Below, in pieces: positions 1 to 8,567 of a stretch of DNA of 35,569 bases (the stretch's first letter is position 1; the number at the start of each line of letters is the position of its first letter). A program made the translations under genes and the position numbers. Under the pieces are notes generated by a model. The model saw nothing but the letters and a program-made list of their open reading frames with translations. It did not search any database and had not been told where the DNA came from. The stretch is from Pseudomonadales bacterium. Lineage in GTDB: Bacteria; Pseudomonadota; Gammaproteobacteria; Pseudomonadales; Azotimanducaceae. The stretch covers positions 1 to 35,569 of the forward strand of contig JADHNJ010000026.1 in the NCBI GenBank assembly GCA_016779565.1. Reading direction: 5' to 3'.

Positions 1-47
1 ATTTGAATACACTCGTCAAATCCATCGCCATCGTTTTTCAAATTCGG

Positions 48-53
48 TAGAAT
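48..53 (+). promoter_or_regulatory. Possible -10 element of the tRNA promoter
   Basis: TAGAAT at 48-53 lies about 10 nt before the tRNA 5' end and is followed by a GC-rich stretch, as is common at stable-RNA promoters. At 17-nt spacing the upstream hexamer (25-30, TCGCCA) matches the -35 consensus at only 4 of 6 positions. This is a sequence match only, and an upstream tRNA promoter outside the window is also possible. Confidence 0.35.
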
Positions 54-62
54 TCGACCGTC

Positions 63-139
63 GGGCCTATAGCTCAGTTGGTTAGAGCAGTGGACTCATA
101 ATCCATTGGTCGAAGGTTCGAGTCCTTCTGGGCCCACCA
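63..139 (+). tRNA. ileX: tRNA with CAT anticodon, probably tRNA-Ile2 (lysidine type)
   Basis: The 77-nt sequence folds as a cloverleaf. The 7-bp acceptor stem GGGCCTA pairs with TGGGCCC with one G:U pair. The D-loop, anticodon loop CTCATAA (anticodon CAT at 97-99) and T-loop GTTCGAG are all present. The discriminator A and the CCA end are encoded. A CAT anticodon can be elongator Met, initiator Met or Ile2, whose wobble C is changed to lysidine by TilS to read AUA. The initiator is excluded because the first base pair is matched. Ile2 is favoured because the E. coli ileX gene also lies beside rpoD, and a CAT tRNA sits at the equivalent place in Pseudomonas. The isotype is therefore inferred; the tRNA itself is certain. 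Confidence 0.93.
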
Positions 140-538
140 TTTTGAATTGTTAAAACACGCTCAGTGCCACAAAAGCTTAGGTAATTTTCTAGTTTAGGGA
201 TTTTCTACTAACGGTCGATTGACGGCGTTCAAAACGAAAATATTCCGACCCTAGACAGAGCCTTACCCGTACACGAGTAAACGAACCCTTAACCGAAAAA
301 AGCTCGCCAGCAAAAAAGCGCAGCTTTTGGCCAAGCAAACGCCGGTCGTTTAAGACAAAATGTAACGTGTTCATGGCTGCCGCCTCAAAACTATCCTTAA
401 TCGAAGACTTGGATGACGATTCGGCTATAGCGTTTTCATTTTTTATGCCCCTCCAAATTCGGCGACGCCCAGATGATCGGCGACTCAATGGGCAAATTTT
501 TTGTACTATGAGATCGACATCGTCCTTTGGATACCATC
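140..538. other. 399-nt spacer between tRNA and the dienelactone-hydrolase-like gene
   Basis: I see no RNA gene, strong terminator or clear promoter here. The only open frame of note is a small minus-strand one (189-374, listed separately). A T-run at 496-502 and TACTAT at 504-509 could belong to a promoter for the downstream gene, but there is no matching -35. The spacer may be a scar left when genes were inserted beside the tRNA. Confidence 0.5.
189..374 (-). CDS. Possible small hypothetical protein (61 aa)
   Basis: This minus-strand frame starts at ATG 374 and ends at 189. A GAGG lies about 9 nt upstream of the ATG and could serve as a ribosome binding site. The frame can be extended to a TTG at 488 (99 aa), but that start has no visible support. 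The product is basic, rich in Arg, Phe and Leu (for example FVLNDRRLLGQKLRFF), and has no signal peptide or membrane segment. I recognise no family. It is the only sizeable frame in the spacer after the tRNA, so it could be real, a remnant or chance. Codon-usage scoring and homologs would decide. Confidence 0.2.
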   Translation of the reverse strand: MNTLHFVLNDRRLLGQKLRFFAGELFSVKGSFTRVRVRLCLGSEYFRFERRQSTVSRKSLN

Positions 539-1276
539 ATGATTGAGCACCACCTAGATATACCCACACAAGCCGGCGCCATGAACACCTTCGTGACCCA
601 TCCCGAAGAGAACGGCCCCTTTCCTGTTGTGCTGTTCTACATGGATGCGCCAGGAAAGCGAGAAGAATTGCATGACATGGCAAGGCGTATTGCAACGACC
701 GGCTATGTGGTGATCCTGCCTAATTTGTATTACCGAAAAACCCGCGAGTTCGTCTGGGATAGATCCGAAGAGAGCATGAAAGCGATGTTCGACATGACTA
801 AACATCTTTCTCTAGAACTCATCATGGAGGATACAAAGTGTTTACTGGATTTTGTTGCGGCATTTCCAGCTGCCGATGCGAGCAGAATAGGTGCCGTCGG
901 CTACTGCATGAGCGGCCCATTCGTATTTAAAGCGGCGAGTCGTTATCCTGATCAGATCGCTTGCGCCGCGTCGATCTATGGTGCGAACTTACTCACCCAA
1001 AGATCTGATTCTCCTCATCTCGATGCCCATCTCATCAAAGGTGAGATATATTTTGCCTGCGCTGAGATTGATCATTTTGCCCCAACCGATGTTATCAATG
1101 CCCTAGAAAAACATCTCGATAGCTGTGACATTAACTATCGCTTGGAGTGGTATCCTGGTGCGGAGCATGGGTTCGCATTTCCTGGCCGGGGAGCGATATA
1201 TCACAAACCTAGCGCAGAGCGACATTGGGAGCGTTTGCATGATTTATTCGAGCGTAATTTGAAGCCTAATCGTTAA
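539..1276 (+). CDS. Dienelactone hydrolase family protein (alpha/beta hydrolase)
   Basis: This is a soluble 245-aa alpha/beta hydrolase of the dienelactone hydrolase family. Classical members open the lactone ring of dienelactone in chloroaromatic degradation; many homologs act on other esters or lactones, so the substrate here is unknown. The expected catalytic triad is visible: nucleophile Cys123 in GYCMSG, Asp178 in CAEIDHF and His210 in GAEHGF. The Cys in place of Ser is typical of the family, and the length is normal. I chose ATG 539 because TTGGA at 527-531 gives a weak ribosome binding site 7 nt upstream; an in-frame TTG at 527 would add four residues. A 255-nt gap separates it from the transporter downstream, so it may have its own transcript, though the neighbours suggest a shared catabolic role. 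Confidence 0.85.
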   Translation: MIEHHLDIPTQAGAMNTFVTHPEENGPFPVVLFYMDAPGKREELHDMARRIATTGYVVILPNLYYRKTREFVWDRSEESMKAMFDMTKHLSLELIMEDTKCLLDFVAAFPAADASRIGAVGYCMSGPFVFKAASRYPDQIACAASIYGANLLTQRSDSPHLDAHLIKGEIYFACAEIDHFAPTDVINALEKHLDSCDINYRLEWYPGAEHGFAFPGRGAIYHKPSAERHWERLHDLFERNLKPNR

Positions 1277-1293
1277 AACACCACCAAGACCAT

Positions 1294-1308
1294 CTCGACA
1301 GTGTCGAG
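1294..1308 (+). terminator. Weak hairpin after the hydrolase gene
   Basis: CTCGAC-AGT-GTCGAG forms a 6-bp stem with a 3-nt loop 18 nt after the hydrolase stop codon. Only a short T-run (TTTT) follows, 5 nt later. It could be a weak terminator. The rest of the 1277-1531 gap shows no convincing gene or promoter. Confidence 0.3.
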
Positions 1309-1531
1309 CCCTATTTTCAGCTTGGCTACTAGCCTTTGTGACCGAATAGGCTTCGTACCACCTGATCGATGCCCAGAGCGCCATGTTCGTGATTGGTGCC
1401 GGTTAACCGAGACCGCCGGACTTTGTCCTTCAAGGTGCAAGGCCCTCGGACGCACATACCCATTAGGTCAAACCAACCTGCATGATTCTGTGATATCTTG
1501 AACTCCGATTGAAAAGGCCAAGGCTCAAGTC

Positions 1532-2851
1532 GTGAATCAAAATTTTTCAAATCGCTATCTTGTCCTCGTGGTTTTCATCTTCACGTTGGCGTCCACATGT
1601 TCAATCATTGATCGTCAAATTCTTAATGTTATGGTCGGCCCGATCAAGCGTGATCTGGGCGGCATCTCCGACACCCAAGTTTCGCTCATTATGGGCTTCG
1701 CTTTTGCCCTGTTTTACACCCTCATGACCTATCCCGCAGGTAGAATTAGCGATCGGTACAATCGTAAAAATCTCATGACCGCTGGCATCGCGGGGTGGAG
1801 TTTCATGACGATGCTTTGCGGCACAGCTAATCAGTACTGGCAACTATTTCTCGCTCGAATGGGTGTTGGCATTGGCGAGGCTACCCTTGGGCCTGCCTCA
1901 AATTCAGCTCTGGCCGATTACTTTCCCCCTGAGCGCCTTCCTATCGCTATTGGCATTGTCGCTTCAGCGCCCTTTATTGGCCAAGGCCTTGCAAACATCG
2001 CAGGCGGTCCACTCATCGATTACCTTGAAGCTACGCCCAATTTCGTGCTGCCCTTGCTTGGCGAAATCTACTCCTGGCAAATGGTTCTAATCCTAGTAGG
2101 CGCACCTGGGCTCCTCATCGCCCTGGCCATGTGGTTCTTAGTCGAACCCGACCGTAAAAACAGACAGCGTCAGGAAGCCAGCTCTGTCCCTTTAAAAGAA
2201 GTGTGGGACTTCATCCTAACGAGAAAACATTTTTTCTTTTTTGTATTTCTTGGTTACTTGTGTCTTGCCACCCAAGGCTGGTCTTTATTTAGTTGGCTGG
2301 TTGAGTATTTTGTTAGAAACCATGAATGGAGTCGCACCGAGATCGGATTATCCTATGGCACCATAGCCCTCACATTCGGTATCGCGGGCAGTGTTGCTGG
2401 AGGGGTATTTGCCAGCAGGATGATCAAGCGAGGCACCCTAGATGCGACGCTACGGATCGTACTTTATAGCACATTGGTATTGTTTCCCCTTGCAGCGTTT
2501 TTGACGATTGTGCCAAACCCTTACTTAGCCCTTGGGATGCTGATACCCGTTACCTTTTGTATGGCTATGCCCCCCGGACTTATCATTGCAACGCTGCAAA
2601 CCGTCGCGCCCAATGAACTCAGAGGTCAAATGGTGGCTTTTTATCTCATCGCGGTAAATTTCTTGTCTTACAGCTTTGCACCCTCCCTTCCAGCAGTTAT
2701 CAGTGATTTTGTTTTCGAATCTGAACTAGCCTTGGGACAAGCCATTTCCCTGCTGGCTGTCATCAACTACTCTATAGCCATCGTTTGTATTGGTATTAGC
2801 TTGCGCTATTTCCGCGAAGCTATTAGCAGAGCTCAAGCTTGGAGCCACTAA
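1532..2851 (+). CDS. MFS transporter, spinster-like
   Basis: This 439-aa inner-membrane protein has about 12 hydrophobic segments in two halves of six, as in the major facilitator superfamily. The N-terminal stretch SIIDRQILNVMVGPIKRDL and the loop 2-3 motif GRISDRYNRKNLM resemble the spinster-type MFS group, which is common in marine and aromatic- or steroid-degrading proteobacteria. The substrate cannot be read from the sequence; an organic acid or lipid-like compound is likely. The start is GTG at 1532, preceded by AAGG at 1520-1523 (8-nt spacing). The kinase-like gene follows after 30 nt, so the MFS, kinase-like and SDR genes probably form one transcript. Confidence 0.85.
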   Translation: MNQNFSNRYLVLVVFIFTLASTCSIIDRQILNVMVGPIKRDLGGISDTQVSLIMGFAFALFYTLMTYPAGRISDRYNRKNLMTAGIAGWSFMTMLCGTANQYWQLFLARMGVGIGEATLGPASNSALADYFPPERLPIAIGIVASAPFIGQGLANIAGGPLIDYLEATPNFVLPLLGEIYSWQMVLILVGAPGLLIALAMWFLVEPDRKNRQRQEASSVPLKEVWDFILTRKHFFFFVFLGYLCLATQGWSLFSWLVEYFVRNHEWSRTEIGLSYGTIALTFGIAGSVAGGVFASRMIKRGTLDATLRIVLYSTLVLFPLAAFLTIVPNPYLALGMLIPVTFCMAMPPGLIIATLQTVAPNELRGQMVAFYLIAVNFLSYSFAPSLPAVISDFVFESELALGQAISLLAVINYSIAIVCIGISLRYFREAISRAQAWSH

Positions 2852-2881
2852 ACAATCACTCAGGCAAATTCGGAGCTTAAT

Positions 2882-3910
2882 ATGACTTTTCCAGCCGGGC
2901 CAGAGGCCCTTACCGCCGAATGGCTAAGCCAAGCCCTTAACAGTGAGGTCGAGGCTTTTTCAGTAAAGCCTTTAGGTGAAGGCGTGGGTATTTTGGGACT
3001 TGTAACCCGCGTTACCCTTGAGGGTAAGGGCTGTCCCCCTACTTTGATCGCTAAGTTTCCGTCGCCGGTCGCGGATAATCGAGCAGTCGCTAACATCTAT
3101 GATATGTACGAAAGAGAAGTCACTTTTTATCGGGACATTGCGCCGACGTTAACGATTCGATCACCAACGTGTTACTACCTAGACTACGATCCTGGCTCAC
3201 GGGGATTTGTGCTACTCCTAGAAGACCTGCAGGGCTACGAAAATGGCGACCAAGTGACCGGCTGCACAGAAGCGCAATGTGAGCAGATCGTAAAAGCCAT
3301 CGCAGGATTTCATGCCGAAACCTTTGCAACCACTAGCTTTGATACCATTCAGCGACACAATTCCGAAGCCCAAGTTGCAGGCATGCAAGCAGGTTTTAGT
3401 GCTGGCTGGCCAGTGGCTTGTGAGCGCTTCCCCGAACTCATCACACCAGCTGCGCTCGCTGTCGCAGGTCGGTTGCCTGATGCCTTACCAAAACTCCTAG
3501 AAGAGATCACTTCAGCCCCGGTCTGCATCAGCCACGGAGACCTCAGACTTGATAATGTGTTCTTTGCTGAAGACCATATAGCGTTGGTTGACTTTCAAGC
3601 TATTGCAAAGTCCGCGCCTGAGCATGATCTTGCCTATTTTTTAACCCAAAGCCCCTCTGATACCGTTAGAAACGCGAGGGACTGGGTTGCCATTTATCAT
3701 GAGGCGCTAACAGCTTCAGGTGTCACCTACGATATAGAGCTCTGCCGAACACGCTACCAAAAATGTGCGCTGTACTTTCTCTGCTATGCCGTTGTCATTT
3801 GCAGTGCATTAGATCTCGCCAATGAGCGTGGCCGACAGCTCGGCGAGACATTACTCGGTAATTCTTTGCGATCAATCGCCGAACTTAACGCTTTCGATTT
3901 ACTTACATAA
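2882..3910 (+). CDS. Phosphotransferase with aminoglycoside-phosphotransferase/EcK-like fold
   Basis: This 342-aa cytoplasmic protein has a kinase-like APH fold. The N-lobe contains a probable ATP-binding lysine (Lys60 region, LIAKFPSP). The catalytic loop SHGDLRLDN carries His218, catalytic Asp220 and metal-binding Asn225. VDFQ at 236-239 is the DFG-equivalent, with Asp237. The family includes antibiotic kinases, ecdysteroid-kinase-like proteins and acyl-CoA dehydrogenase-associated phosphotransferases, so the substrate is open. Position next to an MFS carrier and an SDR points to small-molecule metabolism rather than drug resistance. ATG 2882 is preceded by GGAG at 2872-2875 (6-nt spacing). 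The SDR gene begins 9 nt after its stop. Confidence 0.8.
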   Translation: MTFPAGPEALTAEWLSQALNSEVEAFSVKPLGEGVGILGLVTRVTLEGKGCPPTLIAKFPSPVADNRAVANIYDMYEREVTFYRDIAPTLTIRSPTCYYLDYDPGSRGFVLLLEDLQGYENGDQVTGCTEAQCEQIVKAIAGFHAETFATTSFDTIQRHNSEAQVAGMQAGFSAGWPVACERFPELITPAALAVAGRLPDALPKLLEEITSAPVCISHGDLRLDNVFFAEDHIALVDFQAIAKSAPEHDLAYFLTQSPSDTVRNARDWVAIYHEALTASGVTYDIELCRTRYQKCALYFLCYAVVICSALDLANERGRQLGETLLGNSLRSIAELNAFDLLT

Positions 3911-3919
3911 GGATCTAAC

Positions 3920-4696
3920 ATGAAACTACAAGGAAAAGTAGCTGCCGTCACTGGTGGTTCAGCCGGTATTGGTCGTGGCATCGCCGAGGCTTTTCTCGCT
4001 GAAGGCGCCAAGGTCGCGATCATGGCCAGGAACCCAACCAAAGCCGAAAAGATGTTGGCTGAGATAGGCGCAGGTGATGCCTTGATCTTCATTCAGGGCG
4101 ACGCAATGGATCAAGCCTCCGTTGAGAATTTCGTTACAGAAACTGCCGCTCAACTGGGCCGAATTGATATTCTGGTCAATAACGCCGGTGGTGCCGGGGA
4201 TTTACAACCTGTGGCAAATCTTTCCGATGAAGCTTTTGATGAATGCATGAAATGGAATGTGTACTCCACTTTTTGGGGAACAAGAAAAGCCTTGCAACTT
4301 ATGCTGCCACAAAAATGGGGGCGGATTATCAACATCTCCTCCATGGAGGGCAAACACGGAAAGCCTGTACTCACCGCCTATACTGCTGCAAAGCATGCAG
4401 TCAACGGGATGACCAAGTCCATAGCCAGAGAGGTCGGTACCGAGGGCATCACAGTCAATGCTATTTGTCCCGGTTTAATTATCACCGATATCGTTAAAGA
4501 TAATGGTCCAAAAACAGCCGAGGCCATGGGTATGACCTTTGATGAAATGGTCACCACATTTTCCCAAGAAGCGGCGATCCAAAGACCCAACACCGTTGAC
4601 GAGGTCGCCGCGGTCGCAGTGCTCTTAGCGAGCGATGTGGGCGGCGGGATTACAGGCGCCCTTATGAGCGTGGACGGTGGTACTGCGCAGTACTAA
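3920..4696 (+). CDS. Short-chain dehydrogenase/reductase (classical SDR)
   Basis: This 258-aa soluble NAD(P)-dependent oxidoreductase has all the classical SDR marks: the Rossmann cofactor motif TGGSAGIG at 11-18, NNAG at 87-90, a catalytic Ser in NISSMEG (about 140-141) and YTAAK with Tyr154 and Lys158. The C-terminal SVDGG motif typical of FabG-like SDRs is also present. The substrate is unknown, and it should not be called FabG without more evidence. AAGGA at 3909-3913, overlapping the stop of the kinase-like gene, is an ideal ribosome binding site 6 nt before ATG 3920, so the two genes are probably translationally coupled. It ends 46 nt from the convergent rpoD stop. Confidence 0.88.
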   Translation: MKLQGKVAAVTGGSAGIGRGIAEAFLAEGAKVAIMARNPTKAEKMLAEIGAGDALIFIQGDAMDQASVENFVTETAAQLGRIDILVNNAGGAGDLQPVANLSDEAFDECMKWNVYSTFWGTRKALQLMLPQKWGRIINISSMEGKHGKPVLTAYTAAKHAVNGMTKSIAREVGTEGITVNAICPGLIITDIVKDNGPKTAEAMGMTFDEMVTTFSQEAAIQRPNTVDEVAAVAVLLASDVGGGITGALMSVDGGTAQY

Positions 4697-4706
4697 AGCA
4701 GGCGGT

Positions 4707-4728
4707 TGGCCGGATCAAAATCCGGCCA
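4707..4728. terminator. Perfect hairpin between convergent SDR and rpoD
   Basis: A 9-bp perfect stem, TGGCCGGAT / ATCCGGCCA, closes a 4-nt loop in the 46-nt gap between the two convergent stop codons. The position and GC-rich stem suggest a bidirectional terminator, but there is no strong T-run on either side, so it may work with Rho or only block 3' exonucleases. Confidence 0.55.
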
Positions 4729-4742
4729 TATGACGTGATACT

Positions 4743-6551
4743 TTAAGGATCTAGGAAGCTTTTTAAGTGCTCTGAACGACTTGGGTGCCGAAGTTTTCTG
4801 AGTGCTTTGGCCTCAATCTGCCGAATCCGCTCCCGAGTTACGTCAAACTGCTTGCCGACCTCTTCTAGCGTATGGTCGGTATTCATATCGATGCCGAAAC
4901 GCATTCTTAAGACTTTCGCCTCTCGCGCAGTTAATCCCGCCAAAATATTGCGAGTGGCGTCCTGCAGACCCTCTTCTGTCGCAACATCAAGGGGAGCACC
5001 CACTGAGGCACCCTCGCCTAGGTTTGAATCAGAGTCTAAGAAGTCGCCAAGATTTGAATCTTCATCATCCCCAATTGGGGTTTCCATCGAAATCGGTTCT
5101 TTGGCAATCTTCAACACTCGGCGCACCTTCTCTTCGGGCATCTCCATGCGTTCGCCTAATTCTTCTGGTGTGGGCTCTCGCCCCATCTCTTGAAGCATCT
5201 GCCGAGAAATTCGAGACAATTTGTTAATCGTCTCAATCATGTGCACGGGTATTCTAATGGTTCTGGCCTGGTCCGCGATTGACCTTGTGATGGCCTGGCG
5301 AATCCACCAGGTCGCATAGGTCGAAAATTTATAGCCTCGTCGATATTCGAATTTATCAACCGCTTTCATTAAACCGATATTGCCTTCTTGAATCAGGTCC
5401 AGAAACTGGAGCCCTCGGTTGGTGTACTTTTTAGCGATCGAGATGACCAGCCTCAAGTTCGCTTCAACCATATCTTTCTTGGCACGCCGGGCTTTGGCTT
5501 CACCTATAAACATTCGCCGATTGATGTCTTTTAACGTACTGAGATCTAAATCGATCTCCACTGCGATATTGTGGATCCGCTTTTGGGCTCGCTGAACCTC
5601 TTCTTGAACGCCCTTTAGCTTAGAGGTTCCGGCCTTAATTTGCTTAGCGCTCCATTTCAAGTCGGCCTCATGACCCAGAAAGCTTGACAAAAAATCTTGC
5701 CGGCTCATGCCGGCATTGCGAACACACAACGACATAATTTGGCGCTCAAGTTTTCTGATTTCCTGATGAGGGGCTTTGACGCTCGCGACTATCGACTCGT
5801 AGATCTTCGGCACAAACTTGAAATATTGGAAAGCAACCCCTAGGGCTTCGAGCTCTTTAGCGGCGGCCTTAGATGTACGGCCATTACGTTTGATCGAACG
5901 TTGGGCTTTTGCCAGCTGCTTTTTGAGAATTGAGAATCGCTCTGCCGCTAACTCAGCATCGGGGCCAGTATCCTCATCAGCAGATTCTTCTTTGGCTTCC
6001 CCGGGGACAACCTGAGCCGCTGGTGCGACGTACTCTGCAGGATCCAGAAAGCCGATTATCACATCAGCTAATTTGCCTTCTTCCGTCTGACTATTGGTGT
6101 ATTGTTCAAGAACCCCTTCGATGATACCCGGGAAACCTGAGGCAGCGTCGAGCACGTCCCGAATGCCTTCTTCAATGCGCTTGGCAATTTCAATCTCACC
6201 CTCTCGGGTCAACAAATCAACGGTGCCCATCTCTCGCATGTACATTCGCACAGGGTCTGTGGTTCGACCGGTTTCATTTTCCACAGCGACCAAGACCGCA
6301 GCAGCTTCTTCAGCAGCCAACTCATCGGTTACATCCCCTTCGACCATCAGATCATCGTTTTCGGGGGCCGTCTCATACACCATGATCCCCATGTCATTGA
6401 TCATCCCAATGATGTCTTCGATTTGTTCGGGATCGGTGATGTCGTCGGGCAAATGATCATTGACTTCTGAATAAGTCAGGTAACCTTGTTCGCGACCTTG
6501 AGCGATTAATTCTTTGATTCTAGATTGCTGTTGCGCAAGACCGCTTGCCAT
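4743..6551 (-). CDS. rpoD: RNA polymerase primary sigma factor sigma-70 (RpoD)
   Basis: RpoD directs RNA polymerase to housekeeping promoters. The 602-aa protein has region 1.1 at the N-terminus ([18 protein letters not shown]), region 1.2 ([11 protein letters not shown]), a long acidic non-conserved segment, region 2 from about 357 with the -10-binding helix ([17 protein letters not shown]), region 3, and region 4 at about 540-602 with the -35-binding helix [18 protein letters not shown]. The length is near that of E. coli (613). ATG 6551 is preferred over an upstream in-frame start at 6605 because the N-terminus [16 protein letters not shown] then matches Pseudomonas-type RpoD and a GAGGGG lies just upstream. 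It is the last gene of the rpsU-yqeY-dnaG-rpoD operon, and a consensus -10 in the preceding gap suggests a promoter of its own. Confidence 0.98.
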   Translation of the reverse strand: MASGLAQQQSRIKELIAQGREQGYLTYSEVNDHLPDDITDPEQIEDIIGMINDMGIMVYETAPENDDLMVEGDVTDELAAEEAAAVLVAVENETGRTTDPVRMYMREMGTVDLLTREGEIEIAKRIEEGIRDVLDAASGFPGIIEGVLEQYTNSQTEEGKLADVIIGFLDPAEYVAPAAQVVPGEAKEESADEDTGPDAELAAERFSILKKQLAKAQRSIKRNGRTSKAAAKELEALGVAFQYFKFVPKIYESIVASVKAPHQEIRKLERQIMSLCVRNAGMSRQDFLSSFLGHEADLKWSAKQIKAGTSKLKGVQEEVQRAQKRIHNIAVEIDLDLSTLKDINRRMFIGEAKARRAKKDMVEANLRLVISIAKKYTNRGLQFLDLIQEGNIGLMKAVDKFEYRRGYKFSTYATWWIRQAITRSIADQARTIRIPVHMIETINKLSRISRQMLQEMGREPTPEELGERMEMPEEKVRRVLKIAKEPISMETPIGDDEDSNLGDFLDSDSNLGEGASVGAPLDVATEEGLQDATRNILAGLTAREAKVLRMRFGIDMNTDHTLEEVGKQFDVTRERIRQIEAKALRKLRHPSRSEHLKSFLDP

Positions 6552-6591
6552 AACACCCCTCACTTGTACCCATTCCCCAACCGAACCCATT

Positions 6592-6597
6592 ATTATA
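6592..6597 (-). promoter_or_regulatory. Consensus -10 (TATAAT) of a probable rpoD promoter
   Basis: The minus strand of the dnaG-rpoD gap contains a perfect TATAAT 40 nt upstream of the rpoD ATG. The hexamer at 17-nt spacing (TAGATT) matches the -35 consensus at only 3 of 6 positions. In E. coli rpoD also has internal promoters within the operon, including a heat-shock one. I see no good sigma-32 box here. Confidence 0.45.
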
Positions 6598-6678
6598 AGA
6601 ATCAAATACCGGTTAATCTACACCTGCTCCATCAGGACCAAGTATCTAATAATGGAAAATTCACTAAACTAATAGTTG

Positions 6679-8502
6679 TCAGGACGATGACTGCCGGGCG
6701 AAGTGGTTTCTGAGCAGTATTCGCTCTGCTTCCGTCAGGGCCGAAGGGGCTTTGGATAACAAATGACTAATCTGGCCCTCGGCGGAACGCTTTTGATAAG
6801 CGTGAATTTTTTTCTGCATCCGACCAATGAATTCGTCTTTGAGATGTTCTTTTGCCAGCAAGGGTTTGTATTCAAACGCTTTTTTAATGTACCGCTGCTC
6901 AGATTGCCGAGCATATTTCGCTAAAATCTCGCCCGGCGAACCTAATTGTTCGGCGTAAACCCCTAGCGCAATCTCTTTGATCAACTGATCTTGCTCGTTC
7001 TGCATCAAAATCTCATAGTCAGCCTCTGGGAACACGAACGCTAACTCGGGTTGCAGAATCAGCATTGCAAGGGCAGGATCGATAGCCAAAGGCAAGTTGT
7101 CGTGGTCTGGCTCTAGGTAATCAGGGACATCGGAATAATCAACATCCTGACCCGACGGAATCTGAGGCGGCGCTGAGGGCTCGATGGATGGTTCATATTG
7201 AACCGTAACATCTTTAAGCCGCTCCGTTGCTAAGCCAGTTGCTTCTGACAGAGCGTCGATCATTAACTGACGAAATACGCCATCTGGCATGAGATTAATC
7301 AAAGGCATAGCTTTGTTGCTCAAGGCTGCCTTGCCCGCAATGTCTTGGGCATCTATACCTTGCTCGGTCAAATCATGGGTTAATTTCGTAAACAACCAGT
7401 CTGATACGGATTGTGCTTGGTCAATCAACTCAAAAAATTTCTGTGAGCCAACCCGTCGAACGAGGGAATCTGGATCCTCACCTGCCGGTAGAAACATAAA
7501 GCGCGCACTTCGACCGTCACTCAGATGCGGTAACACTGTCAGCAACGCCTTCCAAGCGGCCCGCAAGCCGGCGCCATCACCATCGAAGCAAAAAACGATT
7601 TCAGAGACGACTCGATACATTCTTTGAATGTGATCATCTGACGTTGCAGTACCTAAAGTCGCAACGGCAAAGGTAATACCGTTTTGCGCCAACGCGACCA
7701 CATCCATGTAGCCTTCCACAACTAGAAGTCGCGCGAGCTTATTACTGCTTTTGCGCGCTTCATATAGACCATACAGCTCTTGACCCTTGTGAAAGACTTC
7801 GGTTTCGGGCGAGTTCAGGTATTTGGGCTTACCATCGCCAATGACTCGGCCACCAAAAGCGATTGTTCGTCCTCGTAAATCCCGTATCGGAAACATCACG
7901 CGATCTCGAAAACGGTCATATCGCTTCCCCTCTGCCTTTTGATCGACAATCAAACCCGCCGACAAAAGTTGGTTCACCTTGGCTTCGTTCTCACTTTGGC
8001 CGGACAAGAGATGCTGCCAGCCTGGAGGCGCATAGCCTATCTCAAACTTTGCGGCGATTTGCCCGGTAAGACCTCTGCCTTTGAGATATTCAACCGCCCT
8101 TTGACGCTGAGGATGATCCTTAAGTTGTTGTTTATAAAATTCCTTGGCTTCCTCCAGCACGTCAAAAGTAGCTTTTCGTTTTTGCGTTGCTTGCTGGTCA
8201 CTAGGGGATCGGTCATTCGGCACCGCAAGCCCTAGCCGGCCGGCTAGACTCTCAACCGCCGAAACGAAATCTAGACGCTCAAATTCCATTAAAAATTTGA
8301 GCGCAGATCCAGAAGCCTGGCACCCAAAACAATAATAGAACTGCTTTTCTTGGCTGACAGAAAAGCTGGGGGATTTTTCTTGGTGAAAGGGACAAAGCCC
8401 GGAGTAATTCTGACCCGTTTTTTTAAGCGCAACCCGGCCTTCGATAATGTCGACAATGTCGGTTCGAGCGAGTAAATCGTCTATAAAGGCTGGAGGAATC
8501 AT
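6679..8502 (-). CDS. dnaG: DNA primase DnaG
   Basis: DnaG makes RNA primers for the lagging strand and for restart, working with the DnaB helicase. The 607-aa protein has the N-terminal zinc-binding domain with Cys37, His40, Cys58 and Cys61 (CPFH...CFGC). The RNA polymerase core follows, with the TOPRIM glutamate Glu263 in VEGYMD and the acidic pair Asp307 and Asp309 in FDGDG. The C-terminal region (about 440-607) fits the DnaB-interacting helicase-binding domain. The length is close to the family norm (E. coli 581). ATG 8502 gives a normal N-terminus, IPPAFIDDLLARTDIVDII. The upstream ribosome binding site is poor, consistent with low primase synthesis in this operon. Confidence 0.98.
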   Translation of the reverse strand: MIPPAFIDDLLARTDIVDIIEGRVALKKTGQNYSGLCPFHQEKSPSFSVSQEKQFYYCFGCQASGSALKFLMEFERLDFVSAVESLAGRLGLAVPNDRSPSDQQATQKRKATFDVLEEAKEFYKQQLKDHPQRQRAVEYLKGRGLTGQIAAKFEIGYAPPGWQHLLSGQSENEAKVNQLLSAGLIVDQKAEGKRYDRFRDRVMFPIRDLRGRTIAFGGRVIGDGKPKYLNSPETEVFHKGQELYGLYEARKSSNKLARLLVVEGYMDVVALAQNGITFAVATLGTATSDDHIQRMYRVVSEIVFCFDGDGAGLRAAWKALLTVLPHLSDGRSARFMFLPAGEDPDSLVRRVGSQKFFELIDQAQSVSDWLFTKLTHDLTEQGIDAQDIAGKAALSNKAMPLINLMPDGVFRQLMIDALSEATGLATERLKDVTVQYEPSIEPSAPPQIPSGQDVDYSDVPDYLEPDHDNLPLAIDPALAMLILQPELAFVFPEADYEILMQNEQDQLIKEIALGVYAEQLGSPGEILAKYARQSEQRYIKKAFEYKPLLAKEHLKDEFIGRMQKKIHAYQKRSAEGQISHLLSKAPSALTEAERILLRNHFARQSSS

Positions 8503-8567
8503 CGGAACACCGGCGTAACGGCTATCTTCAGCAGTGTGGCATCGGCCTACTGGTAACGCAAGAGAGG

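Noticed and set aside
1301..1550. Short frames on both strands in the gap between the hydrolase and MFS genes
   Set aside because: They overlap each other, have poor starts and odd composition; no domain is seen.
4802..6456. Several plus-strand open frames of 60-140 codons across rpoD
   Set aside because: They run antisense to a highly conserved gene, have low-complexity Ser/Arg composition and no start signals.
6552..6605. Longer RpoD N-terminus starting at 6605
   Set aside because: The added 18 residues have no match in RpoD, while ATG 6551 has a strong GAGGGG and a conserved N-terminus.
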